A stretch of DNA of 64,000 nucleotides from Micromonospora musae (GTDB lineage Bacteria; Actinomycetota; Actinomycetes; Mycobacteriales; Micromonosporaceae): the NCBI RefSeq assembly GCF_003626635.1, contig NZ_RAZT01000003.1:552438-616437 (forward strand), given 5' to 3'. Below are positions 49,227 through 57,893 of this stretch, one piece after another. Numbering within the stretch: the first letter of the stretch is position 1; each line of letters opens with the position of its first letter. A program made the position numbers and the translations under genes. The notes beneath the pieces are model-generated. The model searched no databases. It was not told where the DNA came from and saw nothing but the letters and a program-made list of their open reading frames with translations.

Positions 49227-50315
49227 GTGGAGAGCGAACTGCGCAGCATCGGCGAACTGGCGAGGGCCAGCGGGCTCACGGTCAGCGCCCTGCGGTTCTA
49301 CGACTCGGCCGGGGTGCTGGTGCCGGCCCTGGTCGACCCGGTGACCGGCTACCGCTGGTACGCCGACGAGCAGCTGGCCCCGGCCCGGCTGGTGGCCGGG
49401 CTGCGCCGGGTCGGCATGCCGGTCGCCGAGATCGCGGCCGCGGTGCGGGCCGAACCGGCCGCCGTGCACCGGCTGCTCGACGTGCACCTGCGCCGGCTCG
49501 AGGACGGCCTCGCCGACGCCCGCCGCGAGCTCTCCCGGATCCGCGCCCTGGTCGGCGCCGAGAAGCCCGCCCGGGCCGTCCGCGTCGTGCTCTCCCGCGC
49601 CGAGCTGACGTACGCCGTCGACGCGGTCCGGTTCGCCGTCGGCACCGACCCGGAGCTGCCGGCCCTCACCGGCGTCCTGTTCGACGTGGCGCCGGACGGC
49701 GTCCGCCTGGTCACCACCGACCGGCACCGGATGGCGCTCGCCCGGGCCGACGTCACCCGGATGGACGGGCCGGCCGTGCGGGTGCTCGCCCCGGCCGGCT
49801 TCGTCGACGAGGTCCGGGCCCTGCTGGAGAGCGGCGCCGACCTCACCTCGGCGGTCCGGTTGACCGTCGAGGGCGACACGATCGCGGTTTCGGTGGCCGG
49901 CCGCACGGTGACCGGCTCGCTGCTGCCGTACGACTTCCCGGACTACCAGCGGCTGCTCCGGGCGGCCGCCGGCGACGCCCCGACGTACCGGATCCCGGTC
50001 GACGTGGCGGCGCTGCGGACGGCGCTGCGTCGACCGGGCGCGCCGACGATCGCCCGGGAGTACGACGGGGCGCCGATCGCGGTGAGCGTGCTCGGCGTCG
50101 ACGGGCGGGGTGCGCTGCGGGTGCTGGAACCGGACGAGACCGGCCCGGACGGCGGACTCCGGTTCGGGGTGAACGGCGACTACCTGCTCGACGCGCTGGA
50201 CGCCGCCGGCGGGCCGCAGCTGGTGCTGGAGCTGGACGGCCCGATCACCCCGCTGGCCGTACGCCGCCCCGACGACGACGCCGCCCTCTCGATCCTGATG
50301 CCGATCCGACTCTGA
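49227..50315 (+). CDS. MerR regulator fused to a DnaN-like beta-clamp domain
   Basis: This 362-residue protein is a fusion. Residues 4-75 are a MerR HTH (Ser-Ile-Gly-Glu-Leu-Ala-Arg-Ala-Ser-Gly-Leu, then Leu-Arg-Phe-Tyr-Asp-Ser-Ala-Gly-Val-Leu). A helix to about 118 follows. The remaining 235 residues look like domains 2 and 3 of the DNA polymerase III beta clamp: Phe-Ala-Val-Gly-Thr-Asp, Leu-Val-Thr-Thr-Asp-Arg-His-Arg-Met-Ala, and the final Met-Pro-Ile-Arg-Leu that matches the conserved clamp C-terminus. The GTG at 49227 with AGGA upstream is preferred to a TTG at 49188 that would overlap the previous gene. The clamp part may sense a ligand or a clamp-binding peptide, which is unproven. Confidence 0.85.
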   Translation: MESELRSIGELARASGLTVSALRFYDSAGVLVPALVDPVTGYRWYADEQLAPARLVAGLRRVGMPVAEIAAAVRAEPAAVHRLLDVHLRRLEDGLADARRELSRIRALVGAEKPARAVRVVLSRAELTYAVDAVRFAVGTDPELPALTGVLFDVAPDGVRLVTTDRHRMALARADVTRMDGPAVRVLAPAGFVDEVRALLESGADLTSAVRLTVEGDTIAVSVAGRTVTGSLLPYDFPDYQRLLRAAAGDAPTYRIPVDVAALRTALRRPGAPTIAREYDGAPIAVSVLGVDGRGALRVLEPDETGPDGGLRFGVNGDYLLDALDAAGGPQLVLELDGPITPLAVRRPDDDAALSILMPIRL

Positions 50316-50505
50316 CCGGCACGCCACCGGCCGGAACCACGACGCGCGGAGACGGTGCCGGCCGGCCGACACGGCGGGCCGCCGATCGGGGGCCGCCCGC
50401 TCGGTCGAGGCGGCCCGGGCGCGCTCCCCAGGCCCGAACGCGGCGGGCTGCGACGGTAGCATCTGGGGATCCACCCGACTGCCGGACGGAGGCGTACGGA
50501 GCAGC

Positions 50506-51792
50506 ATGCTCGACATGGAGTTGATCCGGAAGGATCGCGAGGCGGTGGCGACCGCGCTGGCGAAGCGTCTGGATCCCGCCGAGGTCAACCGGGCGCTGGA
50601 CGAGATCCAGCGGCTCGACCAGGAGCGGCGCGCCCTGATCGGTGAGATCGACGCCGATCGGCAGCGCCGCAAGGCAGAGGCACGGGCCTACGCGGAGGCG
50701 AAGCGGGCCGGCCGCGAGCCGGAGGTCGTCGCGCCCGAGGCCGGCCGCAAGCAGCTCTCCGAGCTGGAGTCCGAGCTGGACGAGGTGCAGGACCGGCTGC
50801 GCACCGCGATGAGCGAGCTGCCCAACCTGCCCGCCGACGAGGTGCCGCCGGGCGGCAAGGAGGCCAACCAGGTCGTCAAGACCTTCGGTACGGCGCCGGT
50901 GATCGAGAAGATCCGCGACCACGTGGAGCTGTCCCGGATGCTCGGCCTGGTCGACCACGAGCGGGGCGTGAAGCTCGGCGGCTCCGGCTTCTGGATGTAC
51001 ACGGGGATGGGTGCCCGGCTGGAGTGGGCGCTGCTGAACTTCCTCATCGACGAGAACGTCAAGGCCGGCTACGAGTTCCTGCTCCCGCCGCACCTGCTGC
51101 TCGACACGGCCGGCTTCGCCGCCGGGCAGTTCCCGAAGTTCTACGACGACGTCTACCACCTCGACCGCGAGGGTGCTCCCCGTGGCCAGTTCCTGCTGCC
51201 CACCTCGGAGACGGCCATCCTCGGGGCGTACCAGGACGAGATCCTGGACACCACGACGCTGCCGCTGAAGCGGTTCGCGTACACGCCGTGCTACCGCCGG
51301 GAGGCGGCCGGTTCGCACTCGGACGAGCGCGGCACCGTCCGGGGCCACCAGTTCAACAAGGTGGAGATCTTCCAGTTCACCCTGCCCGAGCAGGCGGAGG
51401 CGGCGCTGGAGGCGATGGTCACCCACGCCGAGGGGCTGGTCGAGAAGCTGGGCCTGCACTACCAGCGCAGCCTGCTGTCGGCCGGCGACGCCAGCGCGTC
51501 CATGCGCAAGACCCTCGACATCGAGGTGTGGATGCCGAGCATGGACAAGTACAAGGAGGTGTCGTCGGTCTCCTGGGCCGGCGACTACCAGGCACGCCGG
51601 GCGGCCATCCGCTACCGCGAGCCGGGCGGCAAGCAGACCCGGTTCGTGCACACGCTCAACGGGTCGTCGCTGGCCACCAGCCGCCTCTTCCCGGCCATTC
51701 TGGAGCAGTTCCAGCAGCCCGACGGCTCGGTGCTGGTGCCCGAGGTGCTCCGCGACCGGCTGGGCGTCGACCGCCTCACGCCGGGCCGCTGA
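50506..51792 (+). CDS. serS: Seryl-tRNA synthetase
   Basis: A 428-residue class II synthetase. The N-terminal long coiled-coil arm (about 28-100) binds the extra arm of tRNA-Ser. Motif 2 lies around Tyr-Arg-Arg-Glu-Ala-Gly-Ser-His-Ser-Asp-Glu-Arg-Gly and motif 3 around Asn-Gly-Ser-Ser-Leu-Ala-Thr-Ser-Arg. The start Met-Leu-Asp-Met-Glu-Leu-Ile-Arg is normal for the family. About 190 bases before it show no T-box or other RNA element that I recognise. Confidence 0.97.
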   Translation: MLDMELIRKDREAVATALAKRLDPAEVNRALDEIQRLDQERRALIGEIDADRQRRKAEARAYAEAKRAGREPEVVAPEAGRKQLSELESELDEVQDRLRTAMSELPNLPADEVPPGGKEANQVVKTFGTAPVIEKIRDHVELSRMLGLVDHERGVKLGGSGFWMYTGMGARLEWALLNFLIDENVKAGYEFLLPPHLLLDTAGFAAGQFPKFYDDVYHLDREGAPRGQFLLPTSETAILGAYQDEILDTTTLPLKRFAYTPCYRREAAGSHSDERGTVRGHQFNKVEIFQFTLPEQAEAALEAMVTHAEGLVEKLGLHYQRSLLSAGDASASMRKTLDIEVWMPSMDKYKEVSSVSWAGDYQARRAAIRYREPGGKQTRFVHTLNGSSLATSRLFPAILEQFQQPDGSVLVPEVLRDRLGVDRLTPGR

Positions 51793-51888
51793 GCCTGCGC
51801 CGTGGACGGGGGCCGGTGACGGCCGGCTCCCGTCCGACGCGCGGCCGCCGGCTGGCCGGCGAGGTGGAACGCGTGTTGCGGAACGCGG

Positions 51889-53358
51889 CTACGAGTCGAC
51901 CTTCGTGAGGCGCAGCGCCAACTCGGGGCAGACCTTCACCGCCTTGCTGGCCCCCTCCCGCAGCCAGGTCGGCACCGGCGTCGGGGGGAAGGCCGGGTAG
52001 CCGTTGGCGTCCAGCCGGATGAAGTCCGGTACGACGTGCGCGCAGAGGCCGTGCCCGTCGCAGCGGGACCAGTCGAGGGTCAGCTTCTGGGGGGCCGCAT
52101 CCGGCGCGCCGGGCAGGCCCATCACACCCTTCACCCGCCGGCCGCACCCCTCACCGGCCGCGTGCAGCCGCAGGTCGTCGACGAAGACCTCGACCGCGGA
52201 GAGCGCGAAGCGGGCCGTACCGTCGGGGTGGCTGCACGCCCCTCGTCCCTTCACCTCACCGGCGGCGGCCCGGACGATGTCGGCGGGCTGACTGCCGGCG
52301 ACCGCGAGGTCCACCGCCCGGGCCAGGTCGGGCAGGCCCCGCTTGCATGGGCCGCACTGCCCCGCGGACTCCCCGGCCAGGTAGCGCACCACCTGGGCCG
52401 CCTCGCCGAGCGGGCAGGTGTCTCCGCCGAGCGGAACGATGATGCCGGCGCCGAGGGTGCCGCCGACCGCGGCCATGCCCTTGCGCGAGATCTCGGCGCG
52501 AGCCGCCGCCTCGGCCGTGATCCACTTTCCGTGGTAGCCGCCGGTCAGGATGCCCGGCCCGTCGGGCACCTCGCAGAGGTCGAGGATGTCCCGCAGCGGG
52601 GTGCCGGCCGCGCACTCGACCACCGCCGGTCGGCCGGCCGCGCCGGTGACCGTGAGCAGCACGGTGCCGGGCTCGTCGTCGGTGCCGAGGGAGGCGTACT
52701 CGTACGGCCCGAGCCGGGCGGCGACGGCGAGCTGGGCGTACGTCTCGGCGTTGGAGAGCAGGGTGGGCAGCCCGTTCACCCCGGAGTCGCTGGAGCGTTT
52801 CTTGGTGCCCGGCGGGATGTGCGGCAGCCCGTTGATGCCGTTGACCAGTGCCCCGCCCTCGCCGGAGATGAACCGGTGCGGAACGGTGACGACGCTCGTG
52901 GGGACGGGCATCCGCCGCTCGGCCAACGCCTCCATCAGCGAGCCGCGACCCACCTCGTCGTCGGTGACACCGAGCACGATCTCCTCGGCGTCGAGCGCGT
53001 ACGCGGCCAGCGCCGCGCCGTCGAGGATCAGGTGCGGGGCCCGGGTGAGCAGCACCTTGTCCTTCCAGCTGGCCGGCTCTCCCTCGGTGGCGTTCACCAC
53101 CACGACGGCGCCGAGGTCCTGCCGCTCGCAGGAGTCCAGCACGGCGCGGAGTTTGCGGGCGAACGGGAAGCCGGCGCCGCCCTTGCCCTTGAGCTGGATC
53201 CCCTCGGCGAGGCGGAGCAGACCGGCCGCCTCCAGCGGGCCGACCGGCCCGTGGGTCTCCTCGTGCGCGGCGAGGTCGAGCCGACCGAACTCGGCGAAGC
53301 CCGCGGTCAGCCGTGGTTCGCCGACACAGGCCACCGGAGGGACGGTCGTCCGCCTCAC
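51889..53358 (-). CDS. NuoF-like flavoprotein with C-terminal 3Fe-4S ferredoxin domain
   Basis: A 489-residue redox protein. The FMN site is Gly58-Lys-Gly-Gly-Ala-Gly-Phe-Pro, the NADH-binding block is Asn-Ala-Thr-Glu-Gly-Glu-Pro-Ala-Ser, and an SLBB-type domain follows (about 235-300). The iron-sulphur motif is Ser-Ala-Gly-Gln-Cys335-Gly-Pro-Cys338 plus Cys375. The first Cys of the usual SCGxCxPC is Ala332, so one ligand is missing. The last 65 residues are a ferredoxin with Cys433-x5-Cys439 and Cys477-Pro, the 3Fe-4S pattern. It overlaps the upstream bis-heme gene (53355-53358), so electrons probably pass between NADH, this protein and the membrane hemes. Confidence 0.87.
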   Translation of the reverse strand: MRRTTVPPVACVGEPRLTAGFAEFGRLDLAAHEETHGPVGPLEAAGLLRLAEGIQLKGKGGAGFPFARKLRAVLDSCERQDLGAVVVVNATEGEPASWKDKVLLTRAPHLILDGAALAAYALDAEEIVLGVTDDEVGRGSLMEALAERRMPVPTSVVTVPHRFISGEGGALVNGINGLPHIPPGTKKRSSDSGVNGLPTLLSNAETYAQLAVAARLGPYEYASLGTDDEPGTVLLTVTGAAGRPAVVECAAGTPLRDILDLCEVPDGPGILTGGYHGKWITAEAAARAEISRKGMAAVGGTLGAGIIVPLGGDTCPLGEAAQVVRYLAGESAGQCGPCKRGLPDLARAVDLAVAGSQPADIVRAAAGEVKGRGACSHPDGTARFALSAVEVFVDDLRLHAAGEGCGRRVKGVMGLPGAPDAAPQKLTLDWSRCDGHGLCAHVVPDFIRLDANGYPAFPPTPVPTWLREGASKAVKVCPELALRLTKVDS

Positions 53359-54902
53359 TTGGCCTCACCCCGCAGTCCGGCCCAGTACGCGCCGTCCACC
53401 GCGTCGGCGTTGGCTCGGCGGCGGCGATTCGCCCGTCCTTCGCCGGCGGCCCGCCGGGCTCGCCGGGACGCCAGATCGACCAGGGTGGGGGTGTCGTCGA
53501 CCGGCGCCTCCTCGGGCAGGTACTGGGTCGGCGGGCGCCAGTAGTCGGGCTCCTCCGGCGTGTCGTCCTCGACGCTGTGCCGCCCGCCGCTCGTCGGCTG
53601 CGCGGAGATCGGCTCGGCGGAGACGGGTTCGGTCGCCTCCCAGCGGCTCGGGCTGGTCCACGGCTCCTCCGGCTCGTCGACGCGGCGAGCCGGCACCGGG
53701 ATCCGGGCTTCCGTACCGGACTCGTCGTGGTCGTCGGCGCGGCGGCGCGACCGGGCGGACGCCGACACCCGGCCGGTCGGCTCCGGCTCCTGCGCGCGAC
53801 GCCGCCGCGACCGGCGTGCCGCCGGCTCGACCTCCTCGTTCCGCGGCCGGCGCGACGCGGGCTCGTCCCGTTCGTCCTGCTCGTCGCGGTACCGTCCCGT
53901 CCGCCAGGTCGACGCACCGGTCCGGGCCGGCTCCTCGTCCCGCCGGCGTCCGCGCGATCGGGTCCGCTCGCGGGCGGCGGCCGGCTCGGGCACCACCGGC
54001 ACGGCGAACCGGTCGGCGCCGCGCCGCGTGGACGGCACGGACATCTCGGCGGTGGCCTGCGCCCACTCGGCGTCGCGGCGCTGCCGGGCCGCCTCGGCGG
54101 CCCGCTTGGCCTCGCCGCGGCGGCCGAGACCGAGCACCGGCCGGCGCCCCTCCTCGGCGGGCCGGCCGGCGAGGGCCTTGTTCCTGGCGGCGGCCTGGTT
54201 CTGCTCGCGGCTGCGTCGCCCCAGCGTCACCGAGAGGCGGACGAGCAGCGCCGCCACCACCAGCAGCACGCAGACCAGGTAGCTCAGCGTCACCCACGGC
54301 TTGGCCGCGCGCCCGGCGTTGAGGCCGTGCACCAGGGCGAACGGCCAGGCGGCGTACGCCGTGGAGTGCAACGCCCGCCACAGCCACTTCGGACCGACGT
54401 TGGCGAAGCGGGCTCGGACGATCCCCGTCCAGAGCACGGCCACCATCAGCAGTGCGGCGACCGTACCGAGCCCGACGTAGAGCCCGGTGCCGGAGACGAA
54501 CGGCACCACCGCGTCGGTGCTCGCGGCCCGACCGGTGGCGATCTTGGTGAGCACGTGGAGGCCGAGGCCGGCGACCCCGAGGACGCCGGTGGCCCGGTGC
54601 GCGGACTGCAGCAGCACCCGGTGCCGGATCAGCAGGACCAGCCGGTCCGTGGCGAGCAGCCCCATCATCACGGTGAGGCTGAGCGAGACGAGGGTCACCA
54701 CCCCGGCGAAGAACTCGGTGAAGAAGAAGCCGTACGCGTACGCCCGCTGGCCGGCGCCGGTGAGCATCACGGCAGCCCACAACGCCGCGAGGGCGGAGAC
54801 GATCAGCACGGTCATCGCCGACCCGGACGAGACCCGTACGCCCCGGCTGCTGGTGCTGGTCCGGACGGGCGTCGCCTTCTGCTTCTGCTTGACCCGGGCC
54901 AT
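53355..54902 (-). CDS. NOX/ferric-reductase-like bis-heme membrane protein with disordered tail
   Basis: The protein has 515 residues. Residues 30-225 form six membrane helices. His102/His116 (13 residues between) in one helix and His179/His192 (12 between) in another give exactly the two-heme spacing of ferric reductase and NADPH oxidase cores. There is no FAD/NAD(P)H domain. Instead residues 235-515 are a highly charged Arg/Glu/Asp/Pro-rich segment, probably disordered and cytoplasmic. The next gene (NuoF-like) overlaps by four bases and would supply the missing flavin and pyridine-nucleotide part. Its role could be ferric or quinone reduction, or superoxide production; none is proven. Confidence 0.8.
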   Translation of the reverse strand: MARVKQKQKATPVRTSTSSRGVRVSSGSAMTVLIVSALAALWAAVMLTGAGQRAYAYGFFFTEFFAGVVTLVSLSLTVMMGLLATDRLVLLIRHRVLLQSAHRATGVLGVAGLGLHVLTKIATGRAASTDAVVPFVSGTGLYVGLGTVAALLMVAVLWTGIVRARFANVGPKWLWRALHSTAYAAWPFALVHGLNAGRAAKPWVTLSYLVCVLLVVAALLVRLSVTLGRRSREQNQAAARNKALAGRPAEEGRRPVLGLGRRGEAKRAAEAARQRRDAEWAQATAEMSVPSTRRGADRFAVPVVPEPAAARERTRSRGRRRDEEPARTGASTWRTGRYRDEQDERDEPASRRPRNEEVEPAARRSRRRRAQEPEPTGRVSASARSRRRADDHDESGTEARIPVPARRVDEPEEPWTSPSRWEATEPVSAEPISAQPTSGGRHSVEDDTPEEPDYWRPPTQYLPEEAPVDDTPTLVDLASRRARRAAGEGRANRRRRANADAVDGAYWAGLRGEAK

Positions 54903-55121
54903 CTGCTCCTCGATCGTCCAACGGCGGCGGACCGCCGGCCGGCTGCACTCCGCCCTCCAGTACGGATCGACGAGGCGGCCGGATCACCGCCGCCGAAGAA
55001 ATTTCTCGCCGGATCGAACCGGCGGACGGGATCACGCGTGTGGCACCGGCCGAGCGGGGGCGTGGGCGGAGAGTCTCGGCGGGTTTGGCGGTATTCGACC
55101 CGCTGCGGCGTTAGACCCTCG

Positions 55122-55134
55122 TACAGTAATTTTG
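55122..55134 (+). promoter_or_regulatory. Possible -10 giving a leaderless L,D-transpeptidase transcript
   Basis: TACAGT (55122-55127) fits a -10 element. The GTG at 55134 lies seven bases downstream, where transcription would begin, and there is no ribosome binding site before it. No good -35 is present at the usual distance, so this is tentative. Confidence 0.35.
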
Positions 55135-56042
55135 TGCCGTTTGACCGAATGAAATCCTCCGGACGTCGGGGCTGGCTGGCCGCCGGTGTCGGCATACCGG
55201 CACTGCTCGTCACCGCGCTGCTCACCGGCCTGGCGCTGACCCCCGAGACGGAACCGGTGGCCAGCAACGCCGCCCCCGTCATCACGGCGACGCCGAGCGA
55301 GGTCGACCAGAGCCCCGAGGAGAGCGTGCTCCCCGCCGCGCCGGCCCCACCCGGGCTGCCGGTGGTGACGTACGACCCGGCACCGGCCGGGTTCCCGGCC
55401 GACCCGGCCGCCCTGGACACCACACCGCTCACCGAGGGGCTGCACCCGACCCGGAAGATCCCCGCCTACGACGCGCCGGGCGGCAAGCCGATCGCCTTCC
55501 TCGCGCCGACGATCAGCGAGGTCGAGTTGATCATGCCGATCGCCGATCGGCGGTCGGGATGGACGGCCGTCCTGCTCCCCTCGGCCAACCGGAAGCTCGC
55601 CTGGCTTCCGCCCGGCGGTCACACCACCGTCACGCTGCGGGACCAGATCGTGGTGGAGCGGCGCGTGCACCGGCTCACCTGGTACCGGGCCGGCAAGGCG
55701 GTGCGCACCTGGGAGGTGAGCCTGGGCCAGCGCGGGCAGGAGACACCGCTGGGCCGCACCTTCGTCCTCGGCCGCACCCCGCCGCCGGAGGACGTGTACG
55801 GCGGCGTCGACATCTACGCCCTCGGCTCGATCCCCGACGACCTCGACGCGGTCCCGGCCGGCCTGCGCGGCGCCCACATCGGCGTGCACACCTGGTACAA
55901 CGACGACGAGCTGGGCGAGAACACCACCAACGGGTGCATCCGGCTCACCCGCAGCGGCCAGCGCGAACTGCTCGCCGAGGTACGCCCCGGCAGCAGCGTG
56001 GTGGTGGTCGAGGAGCTGCCCACCCCACCCCCGACCGCCTGA
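55134..56042 (+). CDS. L,D-transpeptidase (YkuD), secreted
   Basis: A 302-residue (from GTG 55134) or 297-residue (from ATG 55149) envelope protein. An N-terminal membrane anchor (about 14-36 from the GTG) is followed by a Pro-rich linker and a YkuD domain in the C-terminal half. The catalytic motif is His-Thr-Trp ... Glu-Asn-Thr-Thr-Asn-Gly-Cys-Ile-Arg-Leu with Cys as nucleophile. Such enzymes make 3-3 crosslinks in peptidoglycan. It is divergent from the bis-heme gene. Confidence 0.88.
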   Translation: MPFDRMKSSGRRGWLAAGVGIPALLVTALLTGLALTPETEPVASNAAPVITATPSEVDQSPEESVLPAAPAPPGLPVVTYDPAPAGFPADPAALDTTPLTEGLHPTRKIPAYDAPGGKPIAFLAPTISEVELIMPIADRRSGWTAVLLPSANRKLAWLPPGGHTTVTLRDQIVVERRVHRLTWYRAGKAVRTWEVSLGQRGQETPLGRTFVLGRTPPPEDVYGGVDIYALGSIPDDLDAVPAGLRGAHIGVHTWYNDDELGENTTNGCIRLTRSGQRELLAEVRPGSSVVVVEELPTPPPTA

Positions 56043-56111
56043 GCCGGACGCCGGCGCGACCACCACCCACCGCCCGAGACGCCGGCCGCGCCTGCCTCGC
56101 CCGGCGCCGCC

Positions 56112-56735
56112 TCAGTCGCCGAGCAGCCAGCCGTTCTGCTCCGCGATCCGGACCGCCTCGGCCCGGTTGCGGGCGCCGGTCTTGCCGATGGCGGCGGAGA
56201 GGTGGTTCCGTACCGTCCCCTCGGAGAGGTGCAGCGCGCCGGCCAGGTCCGCCACCGTCCCGCCGTCCCGCGCCGCCCGCAGCACGCCGGTCTCCCGTTC
56301 GGTGAGTGGGCTCGCCCCGGTGGCCAGCGTCTCGGCCGCCAGCGTCGGGTCGACCACCCGCAGCCCGGCGTGCACCCGGCGGACCGCCTCGGCGAGCTGG
56401 CGCGCCGGGGTGTCCTTGACCACGAAGCCGTTGGCACCGGCCTCCATGGCCCGGCGCAGATAACCGGGACGGCCGAAGGTGGTCACCATCAGCACCCGGC
56501 AGGCCGGCAGCGCCGCCCGCAGCGCCGCGGCGGCGGCGATCCCGTCCAGCCCGGGCATCTCCACGTCGAGCAGCGCCACGTCCGGGTCGGTCCGCCGCGC
56601 CTCGGCCACCACCTCGTCGCCCCGGCCCACCTCGGCGACCACCGTCAGGTCCGGTTCGAGGGAGAGCAGCGCCGCCAACGCCCCCCGGACCAGCGCCTGG
56701 TCGTCGGCGAGCAGCAGCTTTATCGGCTCGGTCAC
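56112..56735 (-). CDS. NarL/LuxR response regulator (DesR-like)
   Basis: A 207-residue response regulator. The receiver has Asp-Asp at the N-terminal acidic pocket and Asp in Val-Ala-Leu-Leu-Asp-Val-Glu-Met-Pro, with Lys in Val-Val-Lys-Asp-Thr. The LuxR HTH has Leu-Thr-Glu-Arg-Glu-Thr-Gly-Val-Leu and Leu-His-Leu-Ser-Glu-Gly-Thr-Val-Arg-Asn-His-Leu. It starts with GTG overlapping the histidine kinase stop. It is the last gene of the ABC-kinase-regulator operon and likely controls the transporter genes. Confidence 0.93.
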   Translation of the reverse strand: MTEPIKLLLADDQALVRGALAALLSLEPDLTVVAEVGRGDEVVAEARRTDPDVALLDVEMPGLDGIAAAAALRAALPACRVLMVTTFGRPGYLRRAMEAGANGFVVKDTPARQLAEAVRRVHAGLRVVDPTLAAETLATGASPLTERETGVLRAARDGGTVADLAGALHLSEGTVRNHLSAAIGKTGARNRAEAVRIAEQNGWLLGD

Positions 56736-57865
56736 CGGGCACCCGCCGGCAGGCCGACCCGGAGCACGAACCCGCGCCCCTGCGGGCGACGGCCGACGCT
56801 CACCGTCGCGTCGAGCCGCTGGGCCCGCTCCCGTAGGCCGACCAGGCCGTGCCCGGCGGCTTCGGCCTGCGCCGTCGGTCCCCGGCCGTCGTCACTGACC
56901 TCCACCGCGTCCGGCTCCACCCGGATCGTGCAGTGGCGCGCCCCGCTGTGCCGCACCACATTCGTCACCCCTTCCCGTACCGCCCAGCCGAAGAGCGTGT
57001 CCCGCTCGGCCGGCAACTCCGGCAGTTCCGCAGGCAGGTCGGCCGTGATGCCCGCGGCGGTCAACGCCGACCGCGCCCCCGCCAGCTCGTCGGCCAGCCG
57101 CACCCCCCGGTACGCCCCGACGGTCCCCCGGACGTCGGCTAGTGCGGCCCGGGCGAGCTGCTCCACCTCGGCGATCTCCGCCACCGCCCTGGACGGGTCG
57201 ACCTCCACCAGCCGGCCGGCCAGCTCGGCCTTGATGGCGACCACGGTGAGCGAGTGGCCGAGGATGTCGTGCAGATCCCGCGCCGTCCGGGCCCGCTCCT
57301 CGGCCACCGCCAAGCGGCTGATCTCCCGCTGTGCCGCCCGGAGCTCGCCGTTGCGCTGGGCCAGCGCGGCCACGCCGAACATGGCGAACGAGGCGAGCAG
57401 CACGGCGAAGAAGACCCCGCTCACCCCCGACCAGCCGGGCACCAGGTAGCCCGCCACCAGCGGCGTCAGCGCGGCGAGCACCACGACGACCAGCGCCCAC
57501 ACCGCGGGGAGGAGGAAGACCCCGGCCGTGGCCACGAAGACCAGCGTGGTCATCCAGTCCGCACCGGTGCCGGGGATGCCGACCAGGCCGAGGGCGAGCA
57601 GCCCCAGCAGCGAGGCAGCGGCCCGGCCGCGCGGGATCGGCCGGCCGGCCTGCCGGTGCGCCCGGGCCCACTCGAAGAGCAGCACGTACGCCACCCCGAA
57701 GGCGACCAGCGTGCCGATCCCGAGCCACTTGCTCCACGGCTCGGCCTGTCCCAACGCCGTGCCCAGCGGCACGTTGAGGAAGAAGAGCCAGACCGCGGCC
57801 AGCAACCAGCCGGTGAGCCGCCACTTTCGGCTCACCGGCTGGGGCTGACCCTTCGGAACGTCCAT
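56732..57865 (-). CDS. Sensor histidine kinase (DesK-like)
   Basis: A 377-residue kinase with about five membrane helices (residues 15-155), a coiled linker, the HisKA_3 box Ala-Arg-Asp-Leu-His-Asp-Ile-Leu-Gly-His-Ser and an ATPase domain with Val-Thr-Asn-Val-Val-Arg-His-Ser and Gly-His-Gly-Leu-Val-Gly-Leu. This is the DesK layout, which senses membrane state or drugs at the membrane. The start is ATG 57865; a GTG three codons earlier is possible. It is 28 bases after the ABC permease. Confidence 0.92.
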   Translation of the reverse strand: MDVPKGQPQPVSRKWRLTGWLLAAVWLFFLNVPLGTALGQAEPWSKWLGIGTLVAFGVAYVLLFEWARAHRQAGRPIPRGRAAASLLGLLALGLVGIPGTGADWMTTLVFVATAGVFLLPAVWALVVVVLAALTPLVAGYLVPGWSGVSGVFFAVLLASFAMFGVAALAQRNGELRAAQREISRLAVAEERARTARDLHDILGHSLTVVAIKAELAGRLVEVDPSRAVAEIAEVEQLARAALADVRGTVGAYRGVRLADELAGARSALTAAGITADLPAELPELPAERDTLFGWAVREGVTNVVRHSGARHCTIRVEPDAVEVSDDGRGPTAQAEAAGHGLVGLRERAQRLDATVSVGRRPQGRGFVLRVGLPAGAR

Positions 57866-57893
57866 CGGGCTCACGCTAGCCGTCGGTCTCCGC

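Noticed and set aside
47816..49279. 488-residue N-terminal extension of the LAL regulator
   Set aside because: It runs antisense to the saccharopine-dehydrogenase-like gene and through the divergent promoter region. The conserved regulator domain begins after ATG 47815.
50316..50505. T-box or other tRNA-sensing leader before serS
   Set aside because: No T-box core sequence or antiterminator pairing is visible. In actinobacteria T-boxes are mostly found before ileS.
53313..55133. Plus-strand frame before the L,D-transpeptidase
   Set aside because: It is antisense to the bis-heme protein gene. The signal-anchor sequence fits a start at 55134 or 55149.
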